Source of the DNA: Saccharomyces uvarum
Taxonomy: Eukaryota; Ascomycota; Saccharomycetes; Saccharomycetales; Saccharomycetaceae
DNA length: 64,000 bases
Reading direction: 5' to 3'
Assembly: GCA_947243795.1 (NCBI GenBank)
Contig: OX365931.1
Coordinates: 620,001-684,000 of the forward strand
Of this stretch, positions 28,984-39,240 are shown one piece after another. The notes below the pieces were generated by a model. That model saw nothing but the letters and a program-made list of their open reading frames with translations. It did no database searches and was not told the DNA's origin. Each line of letters opens with the position of its first letter. The first letter of the stretch is position 1. The position numbers and the translations under genes are program-made.

Positions 28984-31029
28984 TTAAAAAGCTCTACCCA
29001 TGGGCGAGAGTAGTTGTTTTCCCTTGTAGTAGTTGATTGTCTTTTCAGCTCTGGTTGCAACACCATTTACTGTGAAATCAAAAAGTTTGTAGATATCAGG
29101 GCCCTTACCCGAACGGCCAAACTCATCAAGACCGAATGATTGATGGGCATACTTCCCCCAACTTGCAGTAGCTAACACTTCAAAGGACATGATTGGAACG
29201 CCATCTGGCAAGATTGAGAATCTATATTCTTCGCTCTGTCTATCAAACGTGTAAAAGTCAGGCATGGAGACAACTCTAGCCTTGATCTTTTTAGTCTCAT
29301 ATAACTGCTTGGCCGCGTCTATAGAGATAGAGACCTCTGAACCAGTTGACGCTAGAATGATATCTGGATTTTCAATGTCATGGACCACATAACCACCCTT
29401 CAAGGCCTTTTCAAAAGAGGAATGTTCCAACTGGGGAAGGGTTTGTCTTGACAAGGCCATTATAGATGGCGTACGCTTCGATTTGATGGCGGAATAGTAC
29501 GCGGCGGAAGTTTCGTTACCATCAGCTGGTCTCCAAACATGCATGTTGGGAATAGCTCTCAAGTGGGCTAGAGTCTCAATGGGTTGATGGGTGGGCCCGT
29601 CTTCGCCCAGCCCAATAGAATCATGCGTTGCCACCCAAATAACAGGATTACCAGACAGGGCGGCTAATCTAACGGCACCGGCGGCGTAAGAGACGAAATT
29701 TAAGAAAGTACCACCGTATGGTTTGTAGTTGGCACCAAAGGCGGAGATACCGTTCATTATGGCACCCATACCGTGCTCTCTGACACCGTATCTTATGTAC
29801 CTCCCAGCGTAGTTACCTAGTTGAGTAATAGGAGGCTGGAAGTCTACTGCACCTTTCCATCTCGTTAGATTCGAAGGTGTCAAATCGGCAGAACCACCAA
29901 TAAGCTCAGGCAGCACTTGAACCAGGTCAGTCAGGACCTGTTGAGACGTATTTCTTGTAGCCAAGGCATCATCATTCGGAGTGAAGCTGGGCAAATGCTT
30001 CTCCCAACCTTGTGGCAACTCGCCATCCAGTCTCCTTTGAAGTTCCTTACCCTTTTCAGGGAATTTGGTTTTGTATTCCTCAAACATTCTATCCCATTCT
30101 TCATTGAGTTTTTGACCTGGATCTACGACAGTCTTCTTGTAATAGTCGTACACTTCCTGGGGCACCACAAACGATTTGTTTGGGTCGAACCCCCACCTTT
30201 CCTTCAATTGTTTGACATCATCTGCTTTCAAGGCAGACCCGTGGACACTTTCGGAACCTTGTTGCAAGGACCCAAATCCAATCGTAGTGGTGACTTTGAT
30301 TATGGTAGGCTTGTCCTTGGATAGCTTCGCCTTTTCCAGAGCGCTGGAAATGGACTCCATGTCGTCGTCACCCTTGTCGACTTCCATGACCTCCCAACCA
30401 TAAGCCTCGTATCTTTTCAAAACGTCTTCGTCAAAAGAGTAAGAAGTCTTACCGTCAATGGTAATGCTGTTGTTATCGTAAAACGTAATCAGATTACCAA
30501 GTTTCAGATGACCGGCCAAAGAAGAAGTCTCCGAAGAAACACCCTCCTGTAAGCAACCGTCTCCTACAATCGCAAACGTGTACGAATCGGAAAGGGGGAA
30601 GCCTTGCTCGTTGTAGGTGGCCGCGAAGTTGGCCTGTGCGATAGCCATACCAACAGCATTAGAGACACCTTGCCCCAAAGGCCCAGAGGAAACTTCCACC
30701 CCAGGTGAATGAAATTCAGGATGACCTGGAGTTTTTGAGTTCACATGTCTGAATCTCCTCAAGTCTTCAATGGTGTAGTCGTATCCTAAGAGATGCAGCA
30801 TAGAGTATAGAAGAGCACATGAGTGACCGTTCGATAGCACAAACCTGTCTCTATTGATCCAGTGCTGGTTGTCAGGGTTACAGCGGAGCTGCTTGAAAAT
30901 CACATGGGCCACAGGCGCCAACCCCAGAGGTGCACCTGGATGACCGGATTGTGCGCTTTCCACTTGGTCTACGGAAAGCAGTCTTAAAGTGGAAACAGCA
31001 AGTTTATCAATATCGGAAAATTGTGCCAT
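28984..31029 (-). CDS. TKL2: Transketolase 2
   Basis: Tkl2 is the minor transketolase isozyme. It moves two-carbon units between sugar phosphates in the pentose phosphate pathway with thiamine diphosphate. The GDG...NN cofactor motif starts at G156 (GDGCLQEGVSSE, continuing to YDNN). The catalytic-glutamate region is VREHGMGAIMNGISA, and HDSIGLGEDGPTHQP is the conserved substrate loop. Start choice: MAQFSDIDKLAVSTLRLLSV gives exactly 681 residues, the known length; the upstream in-frame extension is T/F rich and belongs to the leader. TKL1 is the other candidate, but the position between LYS2 and TEF2 supports TKL2. Several AGGGG/CCCCT stress-type elements lie upstream. Confidence 0.95.
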   Translation of the reverse strand: MAQFSDIDKLAVSTLRLLSVDQVESAQSGHPGAPLGLAPVAHVIFKQLRCNPDNQHWINRDRFVLSNGHSCALLYSMLHLLGYDYTIEDLRRFRHVNSKTPGHPEFHSPGVEVSSGPLGQGVSNAVGMAIAQANFAATYNEQGFPLSDSYTFAIVGDGCLQEGVSSETSSLAGHLKLGNLITFYDNNSITIDGKTSYSFDEDVLKRYEAYGWEVMEVDKGDDDMESISSALEKAKLSKDKPTIIKVTTTIGFGSLQQGSESVHGSALKADDVKQLKERWGFDPNKSFVVPQEVYDYYKKTVVDPGQKLNEEWDRMFEEYKTKFPEKGKELQRRLDGELPQGWEKHLPSFTPNDDALATRNTSQQVLTDLVQVLPELIGGSADLTPSNLTRWKGAVDFQPPITQLGNYAGRYIRYGVREHGMGAIMNGISAFGANYKPYGGTFLNFVSYAAGAVRLAALSGNPVIWVATHDSIGLGEDGPTHQPIETLAHLRAIPNMHVWRPADGNETSAAYYSAIKSKRTPSIMALSRQTLPQLEHSSFEKALKGGYVVHDIENPDIILASTGSEVSISIDAAKQLYETKKIKARVVSMPDFYTFDRQSEEYRFSILPDGVPIMSFEVLATASWGKYAHQSFGLDEFGRSGKGPDIYKLFDFTVNGVATRAEKTINYYKGKQLLSPMGRAF

Positions 31030-32199
31030 TTTTTTTTTTCCTTGTTCAGTCTCAATTAAATGTGTAAGTTGTTGTGTCAAGCCAAGAAAGAGAAAGAAGA
31101 AAGTACGATTGAACAAATGATCAGAACAGCAAAAAAGGGAAACACAAGCACATGCTTCTTTATATACTTAATCATGAATCAATTTTCTTCCACAGAGCCA
31201 AAAAGCATCCTCCCTATATTCAGCACTCCTTATTTAGCACACCTCTCAACAAGGAGAACAGCAGGTGCTCCTGACCAGCTACCCTTTAAAGCTGGGGAGA
31301 TGAGCTTGCCATTCCGCCATCGCCAATAATGAGAGGAAAACAAAGAGCAAGGCGCGATAAAATAAGGGCCACCCAAACATGTCCGGACAATGACGTTATT
31401 CCGCGCATATTCCGCGTTTTGCATGGCGCACTGCATATGTGCCATTCGAAACGGGCAGACAGACAGTTTTAGCAAAAGAGAGAGGGGCGACGTTACTCAA
31501 ACACAACGTATAGTCATAGCGTAGGTCTTCGAAACATCAATCAGAAGGCGAACGCGGAGCTTGTAGACCCGACCAAGATGGGCGGTTGCTTAATCCCCTT
31601 CATATTTCCCTGTAATGCATGCACACGCTTGCGCATTCCATCGCCAAAAAAACTGCAGCTTAAACTGCAGCACATTCTTGCATTCCACGCCACCCACCTA
31701 CATTTATAGGCCCGCCAGACGTACTTTCTCGCGACTGCGCCCTACTGATATACCGCACCCGTGCCCCTAGACGCGCACCCATACATTTGAGACACCCACA
31801 CACATGGGAATAACCGCCAATGCCGTCTCGAAGAGGGTCGTACAAGGGGACGTGGGCGCCTCCTGAGCCCACCAGAAAAAGAAAGGGGAATGCATGTTTC
31901 TGGCAGAAACCTCAAGAAAATTTTTTTCTCTTCGAATATGCTGTATGCAGAATTGATCGAGCCTGTAGGTAATGATATATAAATTAGTTATTTCCATCGC
32001 CTTCTTTTCTCGTGTCGCTCGTTCTAGTGCTATTTCTGGCTTTTTTCCCTCTTTTTTTTCCATCTTCCTTTATTTTCTTTCTAATATATAAATTCTCTTG
32101 CATTTTCTTTTTTTCTTGTACTTATTTTTATTCCCTTCTAAATTTTGTTTTTGAAGGTTTCTCAGGATAAAAAGTCAACGAAACTATAACTAACTAAAC
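31030..32199. promoter_or_regulatory. TKL2-TEF2 divergent region
   Basis: This 1170 bp region separates a stress-responsive and a very strong constitutive gene. On the TKL2 side is TATATAAA (31159-31166, minus strand), with CCCCT/AGGGG elements at 31483-31487 and 31595-31599. Further elements at 31764-31768, 31845-31849 and 31884-31888 lie closer to TEF2. The TEF2 side has Rap1-type sites, TATATAAA (31977-31984) and a long pyrimidine-rich stretch from about 32000 to 32150 before the leader. Short minus-strand frames here correspond to a dubious ORF position and are not called. Confidence 0.7.
31752..31805 (+). promoter_or_regulatory. Three Rap1-type UASrpg sites of TEF2
   Basis: ACCGCACCCGTGC (31752-31764), GCACCCATACATTT (31775-31788) and ACACCCACACACAT (31792-31805) resemble the Rap1 consensus ACACCCATACATTT, the middle one very closely. 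They lie about 400 bp ahead of the TEF2 ATG and upstream of its TATA box. Three such sites are a known feature of the S. cerevisiae TEF2 promoter. Confidence 0.88.
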
Positions 32200-33576
32200 A
32201 TGGGTAAAGAGAAGTCTCATATTAACGTCGTCGTTATCGGTCATGTCGATTCTGGTAAGTCTACCACTACCGGTCATTTGATTTACAAGTGTGGTGGTAT
32301 TGACAAGAGAACCATCGAAAAGTTCGAAAAGGAAGCCGCTGAATTAGGTAAGGGTTCTTTCAAGTACGCTTGGGTTTTGGACAAGTTAAAGGCTGAAAGA
32401 GAAAGAGGTATCACCATCGATATCGCTTTGTGGAAGTTCGAAACTCCAAAGTACCAAGTTACCGTTATTGATGCTCCAGGTCACAGAGATTTCATCAAGA
32501 ATATGATTACTGGTACTTCTCAAGCTGATTGTGCTATCTTGATTATTGCTGGTGGTGTCGGTGAATTTGAAGCCGGTATCTCCAAGGATGGTCAAACCAG
32601 AGAACACGCTTTGTTGGCTTTCACCCTAGGTGTTAGACAATTGATTGTTGCTGTCAACAAGATGGACTCCGTCAACTGGGACGAATCCAGATTCCAAGAA
32701 ATTATCAAGGAAACCGCTAACTTCATCAAGAAGGTTGGTTACAACCCAAAGACTGTTCCATTCGTCCCAATCTCTGGTTGGAACGGTGACAACATGATTG
32801 AAGTCACCACTAACGCTCCATGGTACAAGGGTTGGGAAAAGGAAACCAAGGCCGGTGTCGTCAAGGGTAAGACTTTGTTGGAAGCCATTGATGCCATTGA
32901 AATGCCATCCAGACCAACTGACAAGCCATTGAGATTGCCATTGCAAGATGTTTACAAGATCGGTGGTATCGGAACTGTGCCAGTCGGTAGAGTTGAAACC
33001 GGTGTTATCAAGCCAGGTATGATTGTTACTTTCGCCCCAGCCGGTGTCACCACTGAAGTCAAGTCCGTTGAAATGCATCACGAACAATTGGAACAAGGTG
33101 TTCCAGGTGACAACGTTGGTTTCAACGTCAAGAATGTTTCCGTTAAGGAAATCAGAAGAGGTAACGTCTGTGGTGACTCCAAGAACGATCCACCAAAGGC
33201 TGCTGCTTCTTTCAACGCTACCGTCATTGTTTTGAACCATCCAGGTCAAATCTCTGCTGGTTACTCTCCAGTTTTGGATTGTCACACTGCCCACATTGCT
33301 TGTAAATTCGACGAATTGTTGGAAAAGAACGACAGAAGATCTGGTAAGAAATTGGAAGACCATCCAAAATTCTTGAAGTCCGGTGACGCTGCTTTGGTCA
33401 GATTTGTCCCATCCAAGCCAATGTGTGTTGAAGCTTTCAGTGAATACCCACCATTAGGTAGATTCGCTGTCAGAGACATGAGACAAACTGTCGCTGTCGG
33501 TGTTATCAAGTCTGTTGACAAGTCTGAAAAGGCCGCTAAGGTTACCAAGGCTGCCCAAAAGGCTGTCAAGAAATAA
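32200..33576 (+). CDS. TEF2: Translation elongation factor eEF1A
   Basis: eEF1A delivers aminoacyl-tRNA to the ribosome as a GTP complex; it also bundles actin. GTPase motifs are GHVDSGKS (14-21), DAPGH (91-95) and NKMD (153-156), followed by the two beta-barrel domains. The 458 residues equal the known protein and codon bias is extreme. Compared from memory with S. cerevisiae eEF1A, the first 158 residues are the same, but about 14 positions differ after that (including N159, V202, M235, S327, A334, A335, K369, R401, S442 and V456). That is more than I would expect for this gene. Synteny gives TEF2 rather than TEF1, whose protein is identical in S. cerevisiae. Confidence 0.96.
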   Translation: MGKEKSHINVVVIGHVDSGKSTTTGHLIYKCGGIDKRTIEKFEKEAAELGKGSFKYAWVLDKLKAERERGITIDIALWKFETPKYQVTVIDAPGHRDFIKNMITGTSQADCAILIIAGGVGEFEAGISKDGQTREHALLAFTLGVRQLIVAVNKMDSVNWDESRFQEIIKETANFIKKVGYNPKTVPFVPISGWNGDNMIEVTTNAPWYKGWEKETKAGVVKGKTLLEAIDAIEMPSRPTDKPLRLPLQDVYKIGGIGTVPVGRVETGVIKPGMIVTFAPAGVTTEVKSVEMHHEQLEQGVPGDNVGFNVKNVSVKEIRRGNVCGDSKNDPPKAAASFNATVIVLNHPGQISAGYSPVLDCHTAHIACKFDELLEKNDRRSGKKLEDHPKFLKSGDAALVRFVPSKPMCVEAFSEYPPLGRFAVRDMRQTVAVGVIKSVDKSEKAAKVTKAAQKAVKK

Positions 33577-33848
33577 GAGTAATGCTTATTGCTTCAATAT
33601 AATATTTTATATACCTCTTATTTTTATGTATTAGTTAATTAAGTATTTTTATCTACGTACTTACAATCATTTCTTTTTGTTAAACATTGTGGAGCTTTTG
33701 TTTTCACGTAGGGAGGAAGGTAGTTATTCCTTCATGATAGTGTAACTGGAAAATTTTAAGAAAAAAAGAGAGAAGATATATGAGTTAGTTATTCATTGTT
33801 AAAAATAAAGAAATTCAGGGAAGAGCCACCACAGCATCCAAAGAAACT

Positions 33849-34832
33849 ATGTCAGCGTACGTATATGCTTGAGAATATATGCCCTTGTCAAACGTATTTT
33901 CTACTAACACTATTTCCGTTTCAAATTATTTGATCGATAAGTACAGACTATATTTTCAAAATTTACCCAATAGACCAGGAAACAAAGAAAATTATACTAG
34001 ATTGCTCTTAAAACACATCAATCCCAACAACAAATACGTTATAAATCCATCATTGCCCCTTCCCAACAACAAACTACAAAGTACTGCACAACCCCCCACG
34101 TTATTAGATGACCAAATAGGCCTAGTGGAACTCTCCATTTCACGATCATCCAAGATGTCCAACCAAGGATTTCTGACTTTTGTCAGTCTCAATGATGCAA
34201 ACAAGTTTCTAAGCAAGTACACAACGACGGCATTGAAGATTCAGGGACGTAAAGTCAAAATAGCAACTGCCCGTACAAATTCGTTATTGGGGCTTTCAAT
34301 GGAAATGCAAAATAAAGATAATGATAAAACCCGCAATTTGACCTTGAAGAAAGTGCTGAGGACCAGAAAGCTCAAAACCAAATTACGCAATGATGACACT
34401 TATGCAAAGAAATGCAAGCTAAAAAGGCAAATAAGACGCCTAAGGCATAGATTGAGATTGAAAGCTCTGGATGATAGTGAATTTAATAGGATCGTCAGAG
34501 AGTTCGAGGCTCATAGACTGCAGGAAATGGAGTCCCAACAAGAAAAGCCGAGAGAATCGCAGGAATTTTCGAAACAAGCAAAAATCTCAAATACAATAGA
34601 AAATCCACCGAATAAAGTCCTACTTGTACAAAATTTACCAAGCGGCACTACAGATGCATCATTATCACAAATACTTGGAAATGAAGCTCTGGTCGAAATA
34701 CGATTAGTCAGCGTTCGAAACCTAGCTTTCATCGAGTACAAGACTGTTTCCGATGCTACAAAAATCAAAAATCAATTGGGTCCCGTTTACAAACTGAAAG
34801 ACAATGATGTTACCATAGGATACGCTAAGTAG
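33849..34832 (+). CDS. MUD1: Mud1, U1A protein of the U1 snRNP, one intron
   Basis: Mud1 is the yeast U1A homolog, a U1 snRNP protein with two RNA-recognition motifs that helps commit pre-mRNAs to splicing. Exon 1 is only 8 bases (33849-33856, ATG TCA GC). Exon 2 runs 33947-34832, giving 297 residues against 298 in S. cerevisiae and the N-terminus MSALYFQNLPNRPGNKENYT. RRM1 covers the first 110 residues, a long basic helical linker follows (LKRQIRRLRHRLRLKALDD), and RRM2 begins at NKVLLVQNLPSGTTDASL. An open frame starting at GTG or ATG inside the intron is not the real start. Confidence 0.94.
33857..33946 (+). other. MUD1 intron
   Basis: The intron is 90 nt, with donor GTACGT (consensus would be GTATGT), branch site TACTAAC (33902-33908) and acceptor TACAG at 33946. 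An AAG five bases earlier (33939-33941) could act as a rival acceptor, but its use would break the frame. Confidence 0.9.
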
Positions 34833-34911
34833 CTTTTTCGAATATTTCACACTGCACAAAGCACTTACCCCAAATTCAATCGAACAACAACTTTATTCAT
34901 GAATAAATATG

Positions 34912-34919
34912 TATTTACA
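34912..34919 (-). promoter_or_regulatory. Puf3-type site downstream of CBP6
   Basis: TGTAAATA on the CBP6 strand, about 28 nt after the stop codon, fits the Puf3 consensus UGUAnAUA found in 3' UTRs of nuclear genes for mitochondrial proteins. Confidence 0.65.
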
Positions 34920-34947
34920 AGTTGAATAAATAAATAATCTGTCTTTT

Positions 34948-35436
34948 CTACTTACCAAATAATACAGTTCTCATCGCAGTAAAAATATTTTCATTTTTCT
35001 TACCCTCAATTTCATCTATCAACCGTTGATAGTAACGGGGATTCCCCGCAGGTTTATATAGCTTATCGCCAACATCATAATAGTTCCTGAATTTATTGCC
35101 CATTATAGTGCTCAAAGCATGGATTTGCTGATTGATACTTTCCTCCGTAAACTTTTCATTGGATACGCTATTTTGGATCTTGGCTAACGTCTCTTTATTA
35201 AGCCCTAATGGCCCCGAAGTTCTATTGATAATACTTTTTATTTCGTCCAGCGATGGCTTCTTATCTTTCACAGATTTGCCCTTATCGTCCACACTTGGCA
35301 GACCTGCTACACGTCTAAACCTTGATACTTGTACCTCCTTGAATGTGACTAAATGGGGTATACGATCCTTTGGATATTTCTCTAATAAATTGACTAGTTT
35401 CTTAGCCGAATCTCTGACTGCCTGAGAAGAAGACAT
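34948..35436 (-). CDS. CBP6: Cbp6, cytochrome b translation factor
   Basis: Cbp6 works with Cbp3 at the mitochondrial ribosome tunnel exit. It activates cytochrome b (COB) mRNA translation and hands the new protein to complex III assembly. The protein is small (162 residues), basic and alpha-helical, beginning MSSSQAVRDSAKKLVNLLEK; the conserved PSLDEIKSIINRTSGPLGLN and FRNYYDVGDKLYKPAGNP are recognisable. Upstream in-frame codons exist but the start chosen gives exactly the known length. It converges with MUD1 and is the first of three adjacent genes for mitochondrial translation. Confidence 0.94.
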   Translation of the reverse strand: MSSSQAVRDSAKKLVNLLEKYPKDRIPHLVTFKEVQVSRFRRVAGLPSVDDKGKSVKDKKPSLDEIKSIINRTSGPLGLNKETLAKIQNSVSNEKFTEESINQQIHALSTIMGNKFRNYYDVGDKLYKPAGNPRYYQRLIDEIEGKKNENIFTAMRTVLFGK

Positions 35437-35849
35437 TTTTGAAGCTAAATTATAGAATACACTGTTTGCTTTGGCCTTCTTATTCCAACAACGAATCCTT
35501 TTCTCCTTTTCAAGATTTATATTTGTATGTAAAACTTGATATACGTTAATTTTTTGGCCCCTACAATCTCGGAGAGCTTTCGCTTTTCCATGACATGTTT
35601 TTTTCACATTTCCGCTATATGCAGGTATCTATGAGAATTATCTCTAACCATCGCAATTCCATTCAAAAAAAGAACTTTAAGGATATTAGCAAAGGCTTAT
35701 TTGATTAACAAGGATTCATATGCAGATTCAGTAAAAGAAAATAATTATGAGCCTACTATATGTACATATATATGTTTTTTTTCTTTCTTTTCGTTCTTTT
35801 TTTAATTTACACGTTTGGTGATATAAAGAGGAAATTAAGCCGCATTTAT
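35437..35849. promoter_or_regulatory. GRS1 3' flank and CBP6 promoter
   Basis: This 413 bp tandem gap is AT rich. It includes a TATATGTACATATA palindrome (35757-35770) that supplies a Puf3-type site to the GRS1 3' UTR. I see nothing specific for the CBP6 promoter beyond A/T tracts. Confidence 0.5.
35759..35766 (-). promoter_or_regulatory. Puf3-type site downstream of GRS1
   Basis: TGTACATA on the GRS1 strand, about 85 nt past the stop. The element lies in a palindrome, so the same 8-mer also reads on the other strand. Confidence 0.5.
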
Positions 35850-37922
35850 TTATTCAGTTTCAGTTTCGGTTTCAGTTTGAGATACAAAAGGAGCCAATTT
35901 CTTGGTACCTTCTTCCCAAGAAATACCATTGTAAGTGATATCACGGATGGCTTCAATCACATCCTCAACAGAACCTCTAACTTGCTTGGTGGAATCTCTT
36001 TCTCTCAAAGTGACGGAGTGATCCTTAGCTGATTCGAAATCAATGGTGACACCGAATGGGGTACCTAATTCATCGTTACGGGCATATCTCTTACCAATGG
36101 AAACACCAGAGTCATCGATCTTGAATGGAATTTGAGATTTCCTCAAAATCTTGGAAACTTCGGTGGTAACAGGAACCAAATCTTTGTGGTTGGATAGAGG
36201 AACCAGCAAGACCTTTGTAGGGGCAACTAAAGGTGGGAAAGAAAGGACACCTCTGGCATTGTCTTCCGGTCTGTTCCAGAAAGAATGTTCGAAAACGGAG
36301 TAAATAATACGGCCAATACCGAAAGATGGCTCAATAACACTTGGAACGTATTCTCTGACGTGCTCTACTTTTGTTCTCTGTTCAATCTTAACCAGTTTAT
36401 CATCTAACTCGATTTTGCCATCAACGCCGTCGACGTTTATAGTAAACTTACCATCGGCCTTTAATGACGCAGCTTTAGCGGCTAGATCATCTTGGGACAT
36501 ATTCAATAAGTGTGATTCGACCTTTGGTGCATCTTTTCTGAATTTTGGACCGAATAGTTTCTTAGTCAAATCAATCTCCCATTTTGTAACTTCAATTGGG
36601 GTTTCTAATTTTTGTCTAACGACCATTTTTTCTTTGGTCTTTTTGGAATGAACAGTCAAATCATAGGCAGATCTGTCAGCGCAACCAACACATTCAATCC
36701 AACCGTAGGAGGTCTTTAGTTCACCATCCCAACAGTCAGCGGCGTAATGTGCCATTTCATTGCCCATATGTTGACGGAATCTTAATTTGGAGTCGTCAAC
36801 ACCAATTTTCATTAAAAATTGGTAAATTCTAGCAATAAAGTAACCCAAAGTTTCATTATCAACCATTCTTGAAGAAACGGCTTCACCAATTGTCTTTACA
36901 ATTGGTTCAGTAGAACCAGCTTCTTGAACGTCACGAGGTAAAAAGGAAAGCTTGATGTCTTTGATTTCATTGAATTTTGGATGGGATTTATCTAATGGAT
37001 CAACGAAATGTTCGATTTCAGCCATCAAAAATTCACGAACTCTCAATAGACCAGCTCTTGGAGAAATTTCATTTCTAAATGATTTACCGATAGAAGCAGA
37101 GGCAAAAGGTGTCTTACTGTTGTTAAATTCTAATAGTTTGTTAAAATTCAAAAATTGACCTTGGGCAGTTTCTGGTCTTAAGTAACCCTTCAATTGCCCA
37201 GATGGGCCAATAGCAGTTTCAAACATCAAATTGAAAGCTTTTGGTGGTTCTAAAGTCTCACCAGTGACCGGGTTACCAATGTCGTATTTTACCATTAAAT
37301 CGCCTAATTGTGGACCGGAGTAACCGTCAATCTTGGCCAAGGTTTCTTCGTATTCTTTGGCAACGTCATCATCCAATTTGACAGCCTTGATTTGCTTAAC
37401 CTTCTTCTTTCTTTTCTTCTTTTCAGCGTCATCCTTGGCAGCGGCATTGGCGTCGTCGACCAAGCCTCTAGCTTCTTGATCACCCTTTAAACGGGCTTCC
37501 AAAACCTCTTCAACCAAATGGTCAGCTCTAAAGATTTCACCGGTCTTCAAATCTCTACACATCCAGTCAGAAAACTTGTCAACGTGACCAGATGTCTTCA
37601 ACACTTCATATGGGGTCAACATAGTACAGTCAACTTCTAACATGTCCTCTTCTAGGATAAAATGCTTTCTCCAGGCATCAATGATGTTATTTTGGAAAGC
37701 ACAACCAGGTGGACCATAGTCGTACAAACCGGAAACACCACCGTACAAGTCAAAAGCTGGGGCATAAAAGAATCTCCCTCTTAAAATACTTTCAAGCTGT
37801 TCTCTGTTGAATGGAACAGCGGCTCTAGCCTTCTTAATATCTTCCACACTCATTCTTCTAATCTTTACCGATTTTTTAACAACCTGAGAGTAAAATCGTC
37901 TACTGATATTAAAGAACGACAA
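35850..37922 (-). CDS. GRS1: Glycyl-tRNA synthetase, dual isoforms, UUG start for the mitochondrial form
   Basis: Grs1 charges tRNA-Gly in cytosol and mitochondria. The cytosolic form starts at the ATG at 37853 (MSVEDIKKARAAVPFNREQL, 667 residues). The frame extends 23 codons upstream to a TTG at 37922, preceded two codons earlier by an in-frame TAA (TAA GAA AAA TTG), so TTG is the only reasonable extension start. The extra peptide MSFFNISRRFYSQVVKKSVK is basic and free of acids, a typical mitochondrial presequence. This copies the UUG-initiated form known in S. cerevisiae. It is a class II enzyme: motif 2 lies around FRNEISPRAGLLRVREFLMA and motif 3 near EPSFGIGRIIYSVFEHSF. A Lys-rich insertion (KKKRKKKVKQ) is yeast specific. 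Confidence 0.97.
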   Translation of the reverse strand: MSFFNISRRFYSQVVKKSVKIRRMSVEDIKKARAAVPFNREQLESILRGRFFYAPAFDLYGGVSGLYDYGPPGCAFQNNIIDAWRKHFILEEDMLEVDCTMLTPYEVLKTSGHVDKFSDWMCRDLKTGEIFRADHLVEEVLEARLKGDQEARGLVDDANAAAKDDAEKKKRKKKVKQIKAVKLDDDVAKEYEETLAKIDGYSGPQLGDLMVKYDIGNPVTGETLEPPKAFNLMFETAIGPSGQLKGYLRPETAQGQFLNFNKLLEFNNSKTPFASASIGKSFRNEISPRAGLLRVREFLMAEIEHFVDPLDKSHPKFNEIKDIKLSFLPRDVQEAGSTEPIVKTIGEAVSSRMVDNETLGYFIARIYQFLMKIGVDDSKLRFRQHMGNEMAHYAADCWDGELKTSYGWIECVGCADRSAYDLTVHSKKTKEKMVVRQKLETPIEVTKWEIDLTKKLFGPKFRKDAPKVESHLLNMSQDDLAAKAASLKADGKFTINVDGVDGKIELDDKLVKIEQRTKVEHVREYVPSVIEPSFGIGRIIYSVFEHSFWNRPEDNARGVLSFPPLVAPTKVLLVPLSNHKDLVPVTTEVSKILRKSQIPFKIDDSGVSIGKRYARNDELGTPFGVTIDFESAKDHSVTLRERDSTKQVRGSVEDVIEAIRDITYNGISWEEGTKKLAPFVSQTETETETE

Positions 37923-38485
37923 TTTTTCTTAAAAAATAACACGAATGCTAATAAGGAACCGAGATAAAAGAAAACTTTCAATAAATGAACAGATTTTCGA
38001 ATTTCAGCTGCAAGTAACAAATCATGTATACAAAGTATGTGTGATAAGTGTCGCAACAACGATTCAACACTCGAGAAGAGTAAAATTTTTCAATTTTTTT
38101 CGATTGCGCTGAAATATTGCGAGGCGTAGAAAATGATCACTATAATTACAGCAATTTATTCTGGTCGATTTGACGGAATTCTTATTATGTGGTTTGGCTT
38201 CTCTTCCTTATAACTATAATACTACTATGCCAATTGTCTTTAATTCGAATATGTGCTGTGCCGAAAATACGAAGTAAGGGACGGTTCTTGACCACTGTAA
38301 CACGAATATTGCGAAAGCGTTAAATCAAGTTCTCACAACGATGTCGTCGTCAATATATATGTACATATATGTACTGCAGTATATACAAGGGCTGTTTAGA
38401 TAGTATCCAGATAGACACACCTGGCGTTTAAGCTCAGAAAGAATATAAATGGTGGAAAATAGAAAAGTAAGAAAAATAGATCTCA
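37923..38485. promoter_or_regulatory. MRPL36 3' flank and GRS1 promoter
   Basis: This 563 bp tandem gap is AT rich. Near the MRPL36 end it has two Puf3-type sites. The rest holds the GRS1 promoter, where I see no clear TATA box; short GCG patches near 38300 were not assigned. Confidence 0.5.
38355..38387 (-). promoter_or_regulatory. Two Puf3-type sites downstream of MRPL36
   Basis: On the MRPL36 strand TGTATATA (38380-38387) and TGTACATA (38358-38365) lie about 100-130 nt past the stop. The second is inside a perfect 16 bp palindrome (38355-38370). Puf3 control of mitochondrial ribosomal protein mRNAs is established; this instance is inferred. Confidence 0.6.
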
Positions 38486-39127
<642 letters not shown>

Positions 39128-39240
39128 TCATACTGAGATTGCGTGAAAAATCGCTCTCTACGAATTGATGAAGAGTAACACTACCGTTTTTATTATTTTG
39201 TTTTGCTGTACTTGACACTACAATGAAAAGAAATTATCTA

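Noticed and set aside
31230-32063. Minus-strand frames between TKL2 and TEF2
   Set aside because: They occupy the place of a dubious S. cerevisiae ORF and overlap Rap1 and stress-element regions; they look like promoter sequence.
32626-33363. 245-codon frame antisense to TEF2
   Set aside because: Extreme codon bias of TEF2 removes stops from the opposite strand; the frame has no independent support.
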